Positions 9,131-17,535 of a stretch of 64,000 nucleotides of DNA are shown piece after piece. The stretch is from Nocardia aurantiaca (GTDB taxonomy: Bacteria > Actinomycetota > Actinomycetes > Mycobacteriales > Mycobacteriaceae), in assembly GCF_009708175.1 (NCBI RefSeq), contig NZ_WMBB01000005.1, positions 434,001-498,000 on the forward strand. Reading direction: 5' to 3'. Below the pieces are notes generated by a model. That model was not told where the DNA came from and did not search any database. It saw only the letters and a program-made list of their open reading frames with translations. Each line of letters begins with the position of its first letter. Positions within the stretch are counted from its first letter, which is position 1. Both the position numbers and the translations under genes were made by a program.

Positions 9131-9814
9131 TCAGCACTTGGCGTGCCGTGCGGCCTCCAGCAGCTTCGGGTCGATGGCGGGCGCGGTGCCGGGCGTCGGG
9201 TTCTTCAGCGACTTCAGCACCTCCTCGGCGTCCGTGCTGGGGCGGATATCGCGGAACAGCGAGCCCAGCACCATGTCCACGGTGTCGTCCTGGCGCTGAT
9301 CCTCGATGAGCTCAGCGCACGGCGCCACCAGTTGCACGGACGCGGCCGCGGGCCGGCCCTTCACGCCGAATCGGATCTGCCCGGTGCACTCCAGGTCACC
9401 GTTCACATAGACCGCGTCATTGCCGATCTGCACATCCGGCGCGCTGGCGAAACCGAGGTCGCCCAGCTCGGAGGCCACGTGCGCGGCCTGACCGCGCTGG
9501 CCGTTGGCATTGAGGACGCGTACCTTCGATTGGGCGAGGGCGGCGGGCTCGACATCCCGCAACCGCGAGGCCGATACCCGCTCACCCAGTGGGGCGGGCT
9601 TGGCGGCGGACGTACTCGAGGCGGGGCTGGGGGAGTTGCAGGACATCGCACCCTGGTCACCCTCGCTGGTGGTCAGCGCCTTGAACCACACGCCGACGCA
9701 GATCAGAGCGATGACGCCCACCATGGCCGCCCAGGGTTCCCAGCGCCGGCGAATGAAGGGCCGTCCGTTCGGATCGGTCGAGTTACCTTGGGTGATCAGT
9801 GAAACCACGCCCAC
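9131..9814 (-). CDS. cei: Envelope integrity protein Cei-like, LytR C-terminal domain
   Basis: The 227-residue protein has a short cytoplasmic tail, one membrane helix at about residues 28-46 (WAAMVGVIALICVGVWFKAL), and an extracytoplasmic part. That part begins with a Ser/Ala/Pro linker and contains KVRVLNANGQRGQAAHVASELGDLG, the start of a LytR_C-type domain. In the remembered mycobacterial order, cei (Rv2700) sits next to suhB, as here, and its loss weakens the cell envelope. Two GTG codons (9814 and 9808) compete as start. Confidence 0.85.
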   Translation of the reverse strand: MGVVSLITQGNSTDPNGRPFIRRRWEPWAAMVGVIALICVGVWFKALTTSEGDQGAMSCNSPSPASSTSAAKPAPLGERVSASRLRDVEPAALAQSKVRVLNANGQRGQAAHVASELGDLGFASAPDVQIGNDAVYVNGDLECTGQIRFGVKGRPAAASVQLVAPCAELIEDQRQDDTVDMVLGSLFRDIRPSTDAEEVLKSLKNPTPGTAPAIDPKLLEAARHAKC

Positions 9815-10243
9815 ACTCTACGAAAACGTCGGGATTGTCGCGTGAACGGCCACGGCAAGTCGGGCATCGGGTGTGGCGGGCGGGTCTCGAAGGATCCCAG
9901 AAAGATCTCAGCGAGTATCCGTATCGGTGACGATTGTCCCTCAGTTTCGACTCGCAGGGGTTTTGATTGCGACTTTTGACCCGGGGTCCGCTATTGTCTG
10001 GCGGCCCAGATCGTACAAGCCAGGTGAAACTGGGGTTCGGTTTCGGGAACAACAAGGGCATGTCCTGCGTTGACCGAGCGCGATCCGGTGCGGATGAGCA
10101 GTATCCGGCTCGGATCTGTGACCGGTGTACGCGTGACGTACACCACGGGCGGGGCGGCATCCCCACCCGATCCGGCTCCGCGAGGAGCCGGTCAGGCGGG
10201 TGCCGGTCCGGGATATACGGAGTAAGGACGAGGGGAAGACGAC
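9815..10243. other. Long divergent intergenic region, cei / DUF4193
   Basis: No gene is supported in these 429 bases. They must hold the promoters of both flanking genes. A weak plus-strand candidate is TATTGT at 9992-9997 with TTGCGA at 9967-9972 (19-bp spacing). Closer to the DUF4193 gene is a small GC-rich hairpin (GGCTCCGCGAGGAGCC), and GAGGGGAAG precedes the ATG as ribosome-binding site. That leaves a 5' leader of up to about 240 bases. Confidence 0.5.
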
Positions 10244-10546
10244 ATGGCAACCGACTATGACGCACCGAGGCGCAGTGAAACCGACGAGGTTTCGGAGGAC
10301 TCGCTGGAGGAGCTGAAGGCTCGCCGCAACGAAGCCGCGTCCGCCGTCGTGGATATCGACGAATCCGATACCGCGGAGTCGTTCGAGCTTCCCGGCGCGG
10401 ACCTTTCCGAGGAGGTGCTCTCGGTTCGGGTCATCCCGAAGCAGGCCGACGAGTTCACGTGTTCGAGCTGCTTCCTGGTGCACCACCGCAGCCGACTCGC
10501 CAGCGAGTCCGGCGGTCAGATGATCTGCATGGACTGCGCCGCGTAA
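10244..10546 (+). CDS. DUF4193 family small acidic zinc-ribbon-like protein
   Basis: This 100-residue protein is an actinobacteria-specific family member (Rv2699c in M. tuberculosis, from memory). The N-terminal two thirds are acidic and Ser/Glu-rich. The C-terminus has two Cys pairs, CSSC and CMDC, about 25 residues apart, which form a probable zinc knuckle with HH between them. It starts MATDYDAPRRSETDEVSEDS after a GAGGGGAAG ribosome-binding site. Function unknown; its conserved place between cei and DUF3093 suggests a core role. Confidence 0.9.
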   Translation: MATDYDAPRRSETDEVSEDSLEELKARRNEAASAVVDIDESDTAESFELPGADLSEEVLSVRVIPKQADEFTCSSCFLVHHRSRLASESGGQMICMDCAA

Positions 10547-10575
10547 GGCACGGTCCCGGATTGCATTCCGTCAGC

Positions 10576-10599
10576 CCGCGCTCGGTCCGCCGAGCGCGG
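10576..10599. terminator. Hairpin between convergent DUF4193 and DUF3093 genes
   Basis: A perfect 10-bp stem (CCGCGCTCGG / CCGAGCGCGG) with a TCCG loop lies in the 82-base gap between the convergent genes. There is no T-run, so it would act as a hairpin-type terminator on both strands. Confidence 0.6.
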
Positions 10600-10628
10600 T
10601 CCGGGCGGTTTGCGCGGAAATCGAATAA

Positions 10629-11150
10629 TCAGGATGGCTCGGCCGCGTTCTTCAGGCCGAGCGCGGCGATGATCCGTTCCGGATGACGCGTACTGACCAG
10701 CCAGTACGGCGTCGGATCGTCCGGATCGTCGAGCACGAGCAACACCATGGGCCCAACCCAGGCCCGATGCTGGACGAAGGCGGCGGGGTCGAGCTGGCGG
10801 CCCAGCGCCGCGCTCTTCGCGCTGGTCGGCACCGGCGCGGCACGCTTGACGAAGGTCGCGGGCAGGTGGGCGCGATCGGTCCGCAGTTCCGGGACGCCGC
10901 CGGCGTCGAGGGTCACTTCCACGCGATGGCGTGAGAACCACAGCAACAGCCAGACCGGGACCGGGAACAGCAGCACGTATGGCAGCCAGGCCCGCAGTCC
11001 CGGTGCGCCCATGTGGATCTCGGCGGCGAGCAGCCCCGTCACGACGAGCGCGGCGGGCCACCACCACAGCGGCACCCAGAGGCGCTCGGTGTAGAGGGGC
11101 TCGGTTCGCTGCTGAGGTTCCATGGTCACCTGAGGGGGCTGGTCGGACAC
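10629..11150 (-). CDS. DUF3093 family two-helix membrane protein
   Basis: The 173-residue protein (Rv2698 family, from memory) begins with GTG 11150. It has two close hydrophobic helices (WWWPAALVVTGLLAAEIHM and LPYVLLFPVPVWLLLW) in its first half, then a compact soluble domain ending near GLKNAAEPS. The gene is divergent from dut with only 52 bp between them. No catalytic motif is seen and the function is unknown. Confidence 0.88.
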   Translation of the reverse strand: MSDQPPQVTMEPQQRTEPLYTERLWVPLWWWPAALVVTGLLAAEIHMGAPGLRAWLPYVLLFPVPVWLLLWFSRHRVEVTLDAGGVPELRTDRAHLPATFVKRAAPVPTSAKSAALGRQLDPAAFVQHRAWVGPMVLLVLDDPDDPTPYWLVSTRHPERIIAALGLKNAAEPS

Positions 11151-11202
11151 GACATCAGACTAGGTCAAGCTCCGGGGACGGGAACGCGTAGGCTCGGCCT
11201 AC

Positions 11203-11703
11203 GTGACCGGTATTCCACCTATTCCCCTGCTGCGGCTCGATCCCGGCATCCCCGTACCGACGCGTGCCCATGAGGGCGATGCCGGCGTGGACCTGTGCAC
11301 CACCGAGGACGTCATCATCGAACCGGGGGAGCGGGTACTCGTGGGCACCGGCATCGCGGTGGCGCTCCCGATCGGTACGGTCGGGTTGATCCATCCGAGG
11401 TCGGGCCTGGCGGCGAAGGCGGGGCTGTCCGTTGTCAATACCCCCGGCACGGTGGACGCGGGTTACCGCGGTGAGATCAAGGTGTGCCTGATCAATCACG
11501 ATCCGCGCACGGCCATCGAGCTCCGGCGGGGTGACCGCATCGCCCAGCTGCTGGTGCAGAAGGTCGAACTGGTGGATTTCGTGGAGGTCGAGGCACTCGA
11601 CGACACCGCGCGCGGCGCAGGAGGATACGGATCCAGCGGTGGGCACGCCAGCCTGTCCGCGCGGTCCGGCGGGGCGGGTCAGGCGACCGGCAAGGAGGCA
11701 TGA
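11203..11703 (+). CDS. dut: dUTP diphosphatase (dUTPase)
   Basis: This 166-residue homotrimeric enzyme cleaves dUTP to dUMP and pyrophosphate, which keeps uracil out of DNA and feeds dTMP synthesis. The five family motifs can be seen in order: [31 protein letters not shown] (nucleotide specificity and the catalytic Asp), RGDRIAQL, and the flexible C-terminal [15 protein letters not shown] arm. It starts with GTG 11203. The stop codon lies five bases before the preferred DUF3710 start, so the two are cotranscribed. Confidence 0.97.
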   Translation: MTGIPPIPLLRLDPGIPVPTRAHEGDAGVDLCTTEDVIIEPGERVLVGTGIAVALPIGTVGLIHPRSGLAAKAGLSVVNTPGTVDAGYRGEIKVCLINHDPRTAIELRRGDRIAQLLVQKVELVDFVEVEALDDTARGAGGYGSSGGHASLSARSGGAGQATGKEA

Positions 11704-11705
11704 CG

Positions 11706-12569
11706 ATGGTTTTCGGACGCAAGAAGAGCAAGGGCGGCGACACAGACGACGCGTCGCGGTACGAGGACGAGTACATCGAATACGACGAGTACGGGGACTC
11801 GGACGAATACGACGAGACCGATTACGCGGCAGACGAATACGACGCGCAGTTCGGTGAACCGGCTGCCCGCGGCCCGGAGACCGGCCCCTTCGACTTCGCG
11901 GACGTGGCCGACCGGCTCGAGTCCATCGCCGAGCAACGCCTGGATCTGGGCTCGGTCATCGTGCCGGTGCCGCCGGGCGGGCAATTGCAGGTCGAGATGA
12001 CCCCCGACGGCGCCCCGCAGGCGGTGCACCTGGCCACGCAGCACGGCCGGATCACGGTGGCGGCCTACGCCGCGCCCAAGTCGGCGGGCCAATGGCGTTC
12101 GGTGGCAGCCGATCTGGCCGAGACGCTGCGCAAGGACGGCGCGCAGGTGTCGGTGGTGCAGGGCCCGTGGGGTCGGGAGCTGCACGCCGTCACCCAGGGC
12201 GCGGATCTGCGTTTCATCGGCGTGGACGGCTACCGCTGGATGGTGCGCCTGGTCGCGGCCGGCCCGTCCGGCGCTGCCGACGAGAACACCCCGCTGGTGG
12301 CCGCCGCCCGCGCGGTCATGAGTGAGACCGTGGTCCGCCGCGGTGACGAGCCGCTGCCGGTGCGCGAACCGCTGCCGGTGGTCCTGCCCCAGGAGCTGGC
12401 CGACCAGCTCGCCGCTGCCCATCAGCAGCAGTTGGCCGCCCAGCAGCAGGCCATGCAGGCCCAGATGGCCGCCATGCAGGGCGGGCCGGCCTACCAGCCG
12501 GAGCAGGCGCCCGCCGAACCGCGCCGCGGTGCGGAGGGCTCGGCCATGCAGCAGCTCGGCCTGAGCTGA
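11706..12569 (+). CDS. DUF3710 family protein
   Basis: ATG 11706 is chosen because the AGGAGG at 11693-11698 is 7 bases before it; the ATG at 11700 would leave only one base. The 287-residue product begins MVFGRKKSKGG. It has a highly acidic Asp/Glu/Tyr-rich N-terminal stretch, then the conserved globular domain (GPFDFADVADRLESI through MVRLVAAGP), and ends in a Gln/Ala-rich coiled tail. It is the Rv2696 family, always next to dut. Function unknown. Confidence 0.9.
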   Translation: MVFGRKKSKGGDTDDASRYEDEYIEYDEYGDSDEYDETDYAADEYDAQFGEPAARGPETGPFDFADVADRLESIAEQRLDLGSVIVPVPPGGQLQVEMTPDGAPQAVHLATQHGRITVAAYAAPKSAGQWRSVAADLAETLRKDGAQVSVVQGPWGRELHAVTQGADLRFIGVDGYRWMVRLVAAGPSGAADENTPLVAAARAVMSETVVRRGDEPLPVREPLPVVLPQELADQLAAAHQQQLAAQQQAMQAQMAAMQGGPAYQPEQAPAEPRRGAEGSAMQQLGLS

Positions 12570-12608
12570 CCGGACGGTCCGGACCGAATCCGGCTGTCGG
12601 ACAAGACA

Positions 12609-12647
12609 AACGGGGCATCGCCGCAGTGACGGTGCCCCGTTTCGTTA
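12609..12647 (+). terminator. Intrinsic terminator of the dut-DUF3710 unit
   Basis: An 11-bp stem (AACGGGGCATC pairs with GGTGCCCCGTT, one G-T pair) with a 12-base loop is followed by TCGTT, 40 bases past the DUF3710 stop. The remaining 200 bases up to the convergent hydrolase show nothing further. Confidence 0.7.
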
Positions 12648-12851
12648 TGCGGGCGCGGCCACCGTCGGCGCTGTGCCCGGCGAGCCGCGGCGACCGTCGG
12701 CGTGGCCGGTGGTTGTCAGACATCCGAGCCGGGCTACGGCCAGCGGTGCTGGGGCCGCGACAAATCCGAGGTCCCGGAGACCGGCGGGCGGAGCCGGGGG
12801 CCGCCCGCCCCCAGCAGCCATGAGGTGCGCTGTGGCGGAAGCGGATTCGGG

Positions 12852-13589
12852 TCAGGGGGCGGGAATGCGGCGGGGCAGGAGGGCGTTGATGCCGAGGGCG
12901 CCGAGGACGGACGGGTCGGCGCCCAATTCGTCGAGCGTGATGGCGTGCAAGGTGGCGTGAGGGAGTGCGGCGGTCCAGCGTTCGGCGACGGCGAAGGGAT
13001 GGACGGGGTCGTCGATCGCGCCGATGATCTCGACCGGGGCGGTGACGGCGGCCAGCACCTCAGGTTCGGGCCAGCGATAGGCGGCGGCTTCCTCCAGGGC
13101 GGCGGGCAGGTCGGGCCACTGGGAGGTCCAGGAGCGGGTGAGGGCATCGGCGAGCCAGGCGGGGCTGGATTCGCGCATGCGGGCGATGACGGCGTCGAGG
13201 CCGTCGGCGCGCAGCTGGGCCGCGGTGGCGGCGGCGCTCAGGGCCGCGGGGCAGCCGGTGGTGTCGGCGCCGGTCCAGGCGGGCAGCGCGGCGACCACGC
13301 CGTACACCGAGTCCGGGTGGTGGGCGGCCCAGTCGAGGGCCACCGCCGCGCCCAATGAGATGCCCGCGATGAGCACCGCCCCCGAGCGGGCGGCGGCGTC
13401 CAGGGCGCTGCGGTAGCTGTCGATCACACCGCGCGGGTCCGGTTCCACCGCCAGGAACGGCAGATCCAGTGCGGCGCAGGCGGATCCGAAGGCGCGGCTG
13501 GCGAAATGGGCGTCGGAGCCGGTTCCGGGCAGGGCGACGGCCACCGCCGGACCTGCCGGGGCGACCGCCGGACGTGAGAGATCGGGCAC
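12852..13589 (-). CDS. Alpha/beta hydrolase family protein
   Basis: The fold is shown by VAVALPGTGSDAHF near the N-terminus (oxyanion region), the nucleophile elbow AGISLGAAVALDWAA (G-I-S-L-G) and a late acid/His region (IGAIDDPVHPFAVAERW). GTG 13589 is preferred over the longer frame from 13640, because TACGCT, a TANNNT-type -10 box, lies 6-7 bases before it, as in leaderless actinobacterial genes. That gives about 245 residues. It corresponds by position to Rv2695. The substrate is unknown. Confidence 0.82.
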   Translation of the reverse strand: MPDLSRPAVAPAGPAVAVALPGTGSDAHFASRAFGSACAALDLPFLAVEPDPRGVIDSYRSALDAAARSGAVLIAGISLGAAVALDWAAHHPDSVYGVVAALPAWTGADTTGCPAALSAAATAAQLRADGLDAVIARMRESSPAWLADALTRSWTSQWPDLPAALEEAAAYRWPEPEVLAAVTAPVEIIGAIDDPVHPFAVAERWTAALPHATLHAITLDELGADPSVLGALGINALLPRRIPAP

Positions 13590-13754
13590 CGGCCGAGCGT
13601 AGCGGCGACGGGCACGCGTGGCGGGTGCAGGCCGGTCCATCTACAGTGGCCCTTGTACGGCCACGGGCCGCCGGGTGGCAAACCACCGGGCGTCGTGGAA
13701 GGAAACGAACGACGTGAGACCCACGCCGTCGAGCTCTACAGGAGAGCGTGCGAG

Positions 13755-14147
13755 ATGCGATCCGCGGGTGGGAAAGACACCCCGTCAGGCTATTTCCGGC
13801 GGCTCGGCCGGCGCCTGACCGAGGACCTGGATCGTTTGGATGCCGAGGAACTCGCCGAGACATCGGAGGCGTCGGGTGCGTGCCGGGCATCGGAGTGCCG
13901 GCGCGGTGAAGAGGTCACGATGGTGGGTCGGCTCCGCAGTGTCGAGGCCTGTCCCAAGTCCGGGGGCGCCGAAGTGGAAGCCGAGTTCTTCGACGGCACC
14001 GACAGCGTCGCGCTGGTGTTCATCGGTCGGCGTCGCATTCCGGGAATCGAACCCGGGCGTCGTATCCTGGTCCGCGGCCGGGTCGGCGAACGCGACGGCG
14101 GCAAGGTCATCTTCAACCCCTACTACGAACTCCGCGGGAATTCCTGA
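13755..14147 (+). CDS. OB-fold nucleic-acid-binding domain protein
   Basis: ATG 13755 is preferred because AGGAGAG stands 8 bases upstream, and the product then starts MRSAGGKDTPSGYFRRLGRR like relatives of Rv2694. The 130-residue protein has an N-terminal helical part, then a five-stranded OB fold (EEVTMVGRLRSVEACPKSGG through GGKVIFNPYYELRG). It probably binds RNA or DNA. The DUF3159 gene begins six bases after its stop, so the two should form an operon. Confidence 0.88.
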   Translation: MRSAGGKDTPSGYFRRLGRRLTEDLDRLDAEELAETSEASGACRASECRRGEEVTMVGRLRSVEACPKSGGAEVEAEFFDGTDSVALVFIGRRRIPGIEPGRRILVRGRVGERDGGKVIFNPYYELRGNS

Positions 14148-14152
14148 CACTT

Positions 14153-14992
14153 ATGCCTAACCCCACCAGCAGCAGCGACGAGGGCCACACCACCGAGGCC
14201 TTCGGCGCGCCGGTTCCGTTCGATCCGCCCACGGTCCAGCTCAATGCGGTACCGAGCGCCGACGAGCCGCCACTGCGCCTGGACAATGCGCTGCTGGACG
14301 AGGACATGCAGGCCCTTGTCGACGCGGAACGGGCCGCGCTCGACGCCGAGGAGGGCGAGGAGGAGGGTCTGCCCGAGCCCACGCTGCTCGAGCAGATGGG
14401 CGGCCTCAGCGGCCTGATCTACTCTTCGCTGCCGGTGCTGGTGTTCGTGCCGGTGAATTCGCTGCGCGGGCTCACCGCGGCCATCTGGGCGTCGCTGGGG
14501 GTGGCCGCGGTGATCCTGATATGGCGTTTGGTGCGTCGTGGTCCGATCCAGCCCGCCATCTCGGGCTTCCTGGGCGTGGGCGTGTGCGCGTTCATCGCCT
14601 ACCGGATGGGGGAGGCCAAGGGCTTCTTCCTGTTCGGCATCTACGCCAGCCTGATCTACGGCGGCGCGTTCCTGCTCTCGCTGGTGGTGCGCTGGCCGCT
14701 GGCGGGCGTGATCTGGGGTGCGCTCAACGGGCACGGCACAGAGTGGCGTTCGGACAAGCGCGCGATGCGGCTCTACGACATCGCGACCGCGGTGTGGGCG
14801 ATGGTGTTCGTGGCCCGCTATCTGGTTCAGAACCATCTCTACGACGCCAACAGCACCGGTCTGCTGGCCATTGCGCGCATCGCCATGGGTTGGCCGCTGA
14901 CCGCTGTCGCGGCCCTGGTGACATTCTGGGCGGTCCGCAAGGCGGGGCATCTGCCCTCCTCGTCGGCCAAGGCCCCCGAGTCTGCCGTCTAG
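14153..14992 (+). CDS. DUF3159 family integral membrane protein
   Basis: This 279-residue polytopic protein has a soluble N-terminal part of about 75 residues and then a series of hydrophobic helices (for example LIYSSLPVLVFVPVNSL and LTAAIWASLGVAAVILIWRL) up to near the C-terminus. It is the Rv2693 family, found next to the OB-fold gene in mycobacteria and nocardiae. Its link to the neighbouring TrkA regulators is only positional. Function unknown. Confidence 0.9.
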   Translation: MPNPTSSSDEGHTTEAFGAPVPFDPPTVQLNAVPSADEPPLRLDNALLDEDMQALVDAERAALDAEEGEEEGLPEPTLLEQMGGLSGLIYSSLPVLVFVPVNSLRGLTAAIWASLGVAAVILIWRLVRRGPIQPAISGFLGVGVCAFIAYRMGEAKGFFLFGIYASLIYGGAFLLSLVVRWPLAGVIWGALNGHGTEWRSDKRAMRLYDIATAVWAMVFVARYLVQNHLYDANSTGLLAIARIAMGWPLTAVAALVTFWAVRKAGHLPSSSAKAPESAV

Positions 14993-15171
14993 ACACGCGC
15001 CCGATCGGCCCCTTATCGCGCGAAACGACCACCGCGCAACACCTTCGGGGCCATGGGGGGACAAAAGGGGGTGACCAACCCACCCCTGGGGTGCCTATTT
15101 CGGCGGCCCTCAGGCGAGCACGATCTTTCTCAGAGGCTCTCAGCAGCTCATTCGGAGAAAGGAACGCGGAG

Positions 15172-15870
15172 TTGGTTACCGACGGCAAGGCAGTGGCAGC
15201 GCAGGACCGGGGCGAGGGGCTCGGAACCGCGGTGCAGACGGCAGCCTCGCGCCGGCACCCGGCGGGGCGGGGAGGCAAGACGGGCAGCGTGGCGACTTCG
15301 GAGTCCCGGCGCGCCGCAGCGGAATTGGAGAAGCTGATCGGCCCGGCCGCCGCCGGTGACCGGGAGGCGGTCTCGGAGATTCTCAAGATCGTGTACCCGC
15401 TGGTGCGGCGCTACTGCGCGGCACGCATGGGCGGGGCTGGTCACCTGCACGTGACCGCGGACGATGTGGCGCAGGAGATCTGCCTGGCGACGGTGCAGGC
15501 CATCCCGCGCTATCGGGACCAGGGCAAGTCGTTCCTGGCCTTCGTCTACGGCATCTCGGCGAACAAGGTGGCCGACGCGTTCCGGCGGGCGCAGCTGCAT
15601 CCGGCCTACCCGGTCGCGGAGTTCCCGGACGCGCCGATGAATGAGGCGGGCCCGGAGGAGCGGGCGCTGGCGATGGAGACCCGTCGGGCGGCGCGCGATC
15701 TCATGCAGGTGCTGTCCTCGACCCACCGCGAGGTGCTGGTCATGCGGATCGTGCTGGGGTGGACGGCGGCGCAGACCGCCGAGGCCATCGGCACCAGCCC
15801 GGGTGTGGTGCGGGTCATGCAGCACCGCGCGCTGAACCGGCTGCGGGCCGAACTGCGGGCGGCGTCCTGA
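15172..15870 (+). CDS. Alternative sigma factor, SigD/ShbA-like
   Basis: TTG 15172 follows a GAGAAAGGA site; GTG 15289 is a shorter alternative. From the first start the protein has 232 residues. Sigma region 2 is clear (AAAGDREAVSEILKIVYPLV, DDVAQEICLATVQAIPRYRD and FVYGISANKVADAFRRAQ). Region 4 is LMQVLSSTHREVLVMRIVLG followed by the helix-turn-helix AAQTAEAIGTSPGVVRVMQH. Its closest remembered relatives are mycobacterial SigD and streptomycete ShbA, which controls the principal sigma gene. No anti-sigma gene adjoins it. It is an extra gene compared with the M. tuberculosis order. Confidence 0.88.
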   Translation: MVTDGKAVAAQDRGEGLGTAVQTAASRRHPAGRGGKTGSVATSESRRAAAELEKLIGPAAAGDREAVSEILKIVYPLVRRYCAARMGGAGHLHVTADDVAQEICLATVQAIPRYRDQGKSFLAFVYGISANKVADAFRRAQLHPAYPVAEFPDAPMNEAGPEERALAMETRRAARDLMQVLSSTHREVLVMRIVLGWTAAQTAEAIGTSPGVVRVMQHRALNRLRAELRAAS

Positions 15871-15892
15871 CGGTTCGATGATCACGATGGCG

Positions 15893-15927
15893 AGTGGGCC
15901 GGACGCAGGGGGTGCGCCCGGCCCACT
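15893..15927. terminator. Hairpin between convergent sigma factor and trkA
   Basis: A perfect 10-bp stem (AGTGGGCCGG / CCGGCCCACT) with a 15-base GC-rich loop lies in the 87-base convergent gap. No T-run follows. Confidence 0.6.
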
Positions 15928-15957
15928 GTCGTGTCCGGATCGGTCGTCGGGTCCCGG

Positions 15958-16647
15958 TCAGGCGGGGGCGTCGACCGGGCTGTCGAAGCCGTTGACGCCG
16001 AGCGCCTTCCGCAGGTCGTCCTCGGCCTCGACGGAGGCGACGAACAGCAGCTCGTCCTCGCCCTCCAGCGGATCGTCGGCCTGCGGGACGATGACGCGGC
16101 CGCCGCGCAGGATGGTGACCAGGGCGGCGTCGCGGGGCAGGGTGAGGGTGCGAACGGCCTTGCCCGCCAAGGGGGTATCGGTGGGCAGGGTGATCTCGAC
16201 CAGGTTGGCCTGACCCTGCCGCAGCGTCATGAGCCGGACCAGGTCGCCGACCGACACCGCTTCCTCGACCAGCGAGGCCAGCAGGCGCGGGGTGGACACG
16301 GCGACGTCCACGCCCCATGAGGAGTCGAACAGCCATTCGTTGCGCGGGTCGTTGACGCGGGCCACCACCCGCCCCACGCCGAATTCGGTCTTGGCAAGCA
16401 GGCTGAACACCAGGTTCACCTTGTCGTCGCCGGTGGCGGCGATGACCACGTCGTAGGTCTCCAGCCCGGCCTCTTCGAGGGTTTCGAGTTCGCAGGCGTC
16501 GGCGTGGGTCCAGACCGCGCTGGGCGCGACGGTGGGGTCGATGTGGTCGAGGCGGCGTTCCAGCAGCATGACCTGGTGGCCGCCGCGCAGCAGTTCCTGG
16601 GCGATGGAGCGTCCGACGGCTCCGGCGCCGGCGATGGCTACCTTCAT
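15958..16647 (-). CDS. TrkA-family potassium uptake regulator (second of pair)
   Basis: This 229-residue cytosolic subunit gates a Trk/Ktr-type K+ channel. It begins MKVAIAGAGAVGRSIAQELL, the dinucleotide-binding Rossmann loop (GAGAVG). IAATGDDKVNLVFSLLAKTE follows, and a TrkA_C domain lies after about residue 140 (LPTDTPLAGKAVRTLTLPRD). It corresponds to CeoC (Rv2692). It lies two bases downstream of the other TrkA gene, so the two are one operon. No channel gene is in this window. Confidence 0.92.
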   Translation of the reverse strand: MKVAIAGAGAVGRSIAQELLRGGHQVMLLERRLDHIDPTVAPSAVWTHADACELETLEEAGLETYDVVIAATGDDKVNLVFSLLAKTEFGVGRVVARVNDPRNEWLFDSSWGVDVAVSTPRLLASLVEEAVSVGDLVRLMTLRQGQANLVEITLPTDTPLAGKAVRTLTLPRDAALVTILRGGRVIVPQADDPLEGEDELLFVASVEAEDDLRKALGVNGFDSPVDAPA

Positions 16648-16649
16648 GA

Positions 16650-17315
16650 TCAGTCCTCGCTAGCGGGGGGATTGGCGGCCAGCGCGACGGCCTCGCCGAC
16701 CGTGCCGGAGGTGGCGGCGACATACACCAGGTCGTCGGCCTGAAGCATGGACTTGCCATTGGGCAGCACGCCCTGCCCGAACCGGATGATGAAGGCGACT
16801 CGCGCGCCGATGGCGTCCTCGAGCGCGTGCACCGAACGCCCGTACCAGTTCTCGTGCAGCACGAGTTCGGTGACCGCGACGGTGCCGGTGGGATCGCGCC
16901 AGGTGGTGGTGGACTGATCGGCGACCAGGCTGCGCAGGAAGCGGTCGGTGGTCCAGGGCACGGTGGCGATGGTGGGGATGCCCAGGCGCTCGTATACCGC
17001 GGCGCGCTTGGCGTCGTAGATGCGCGCCACCACGCGCTCGACGCCGAAGGTCTCGCGCGCGACGCGGGCGGAGATGATGTTGGAGTTGTCGCCGGAGGAC
17101 ACTGCGGCGAAGGCCCCGGCGCGTTCGATTCCGGCGCGGGTCAAGACATCTCGATCGAAGCCGACGCCGGTGATGCACAAGCCCGGGAAGTCGCGGCCCA
17201 GGCGAAGGAAGGCGCTCGAGTTCTGATCGATCACCGCGACCTCATGGCCGATGCGGACGAGGGCGCGGGCGAGCGAGGAGCCGACCCGCCCGCAACCCAT
17301 GATCACGACGTACAC
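16650..17315 (-). CDS. TrkA-family potassium uptake regulator (first of pair)
   Basis: GTG 17315 is chosen because it places MYVVIMGCGRVGSSLARALV at the N-terminus; the longer open frame upstream has no family similarity. The 221-residue protein has the Rossmann loop GCGRVGSSLA, the VSSGDNSNIISARVARETF segment, and a C-terminal TrkA_C domain that ends QADDLVYVAATSGTV. It corresponds to CeoB (Rv2691). It is the leading gene of the trk pair and divergent from the APC permease. Confidence 0.9.
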   Translation of the reverse strand: MYVVIMGCGRVGSSLARALVRIGHEVAVIDQNSSAFLRLGRDFPGLCITGVGFDRDVLTRAGIERAGAFAAVSSGDNSNIISARVARETFGVERVVARIYDAKRAAVYERLGIPTIATVPWTTDRFLRSLVADQSTTTWRDPTGTVAVTELVLHENWYGRSVHALEDAIGARVAFIIRFGQGVLPNGKSMLQADDLVYVAATSGTVGEAVALAANPPASED

Positions 17316-17522
17316 CGTACGAACCCCATTCCCGAAAACCGTGGTGTGCGGTCTGGTTGCTTGCTCGGGTCGCAACCGTACCGCTCGAGTTTCACTGCGG
17401 GCACTTTCCCCCTCTGAATGGAGTTCAAACCGGAACCGGAAAAACCTCACAGCCCTCGCTCCCACCCTACGACCGTCAGGTGTCCCGGTCGCGCCGCGAA
17501 CGCGGCCATCCGCGCACTGCCT

Positions 17523-17528
17523 TATGCT
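17523..17528 (+). promoter_or_regulatory. Leaderless-type -10 box before the APC permease
   Basis: TATGCT fits the actinobacterial TANNNT -10 pattern and stands 7 bases before GTG 17536. Transcription would therefore begin at the start codon itself. This placement is also why GTG 17536 is preferred over ATG 17524. Confidence 0.55.
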
Positions 17529-17535
17529 GCGTGGA

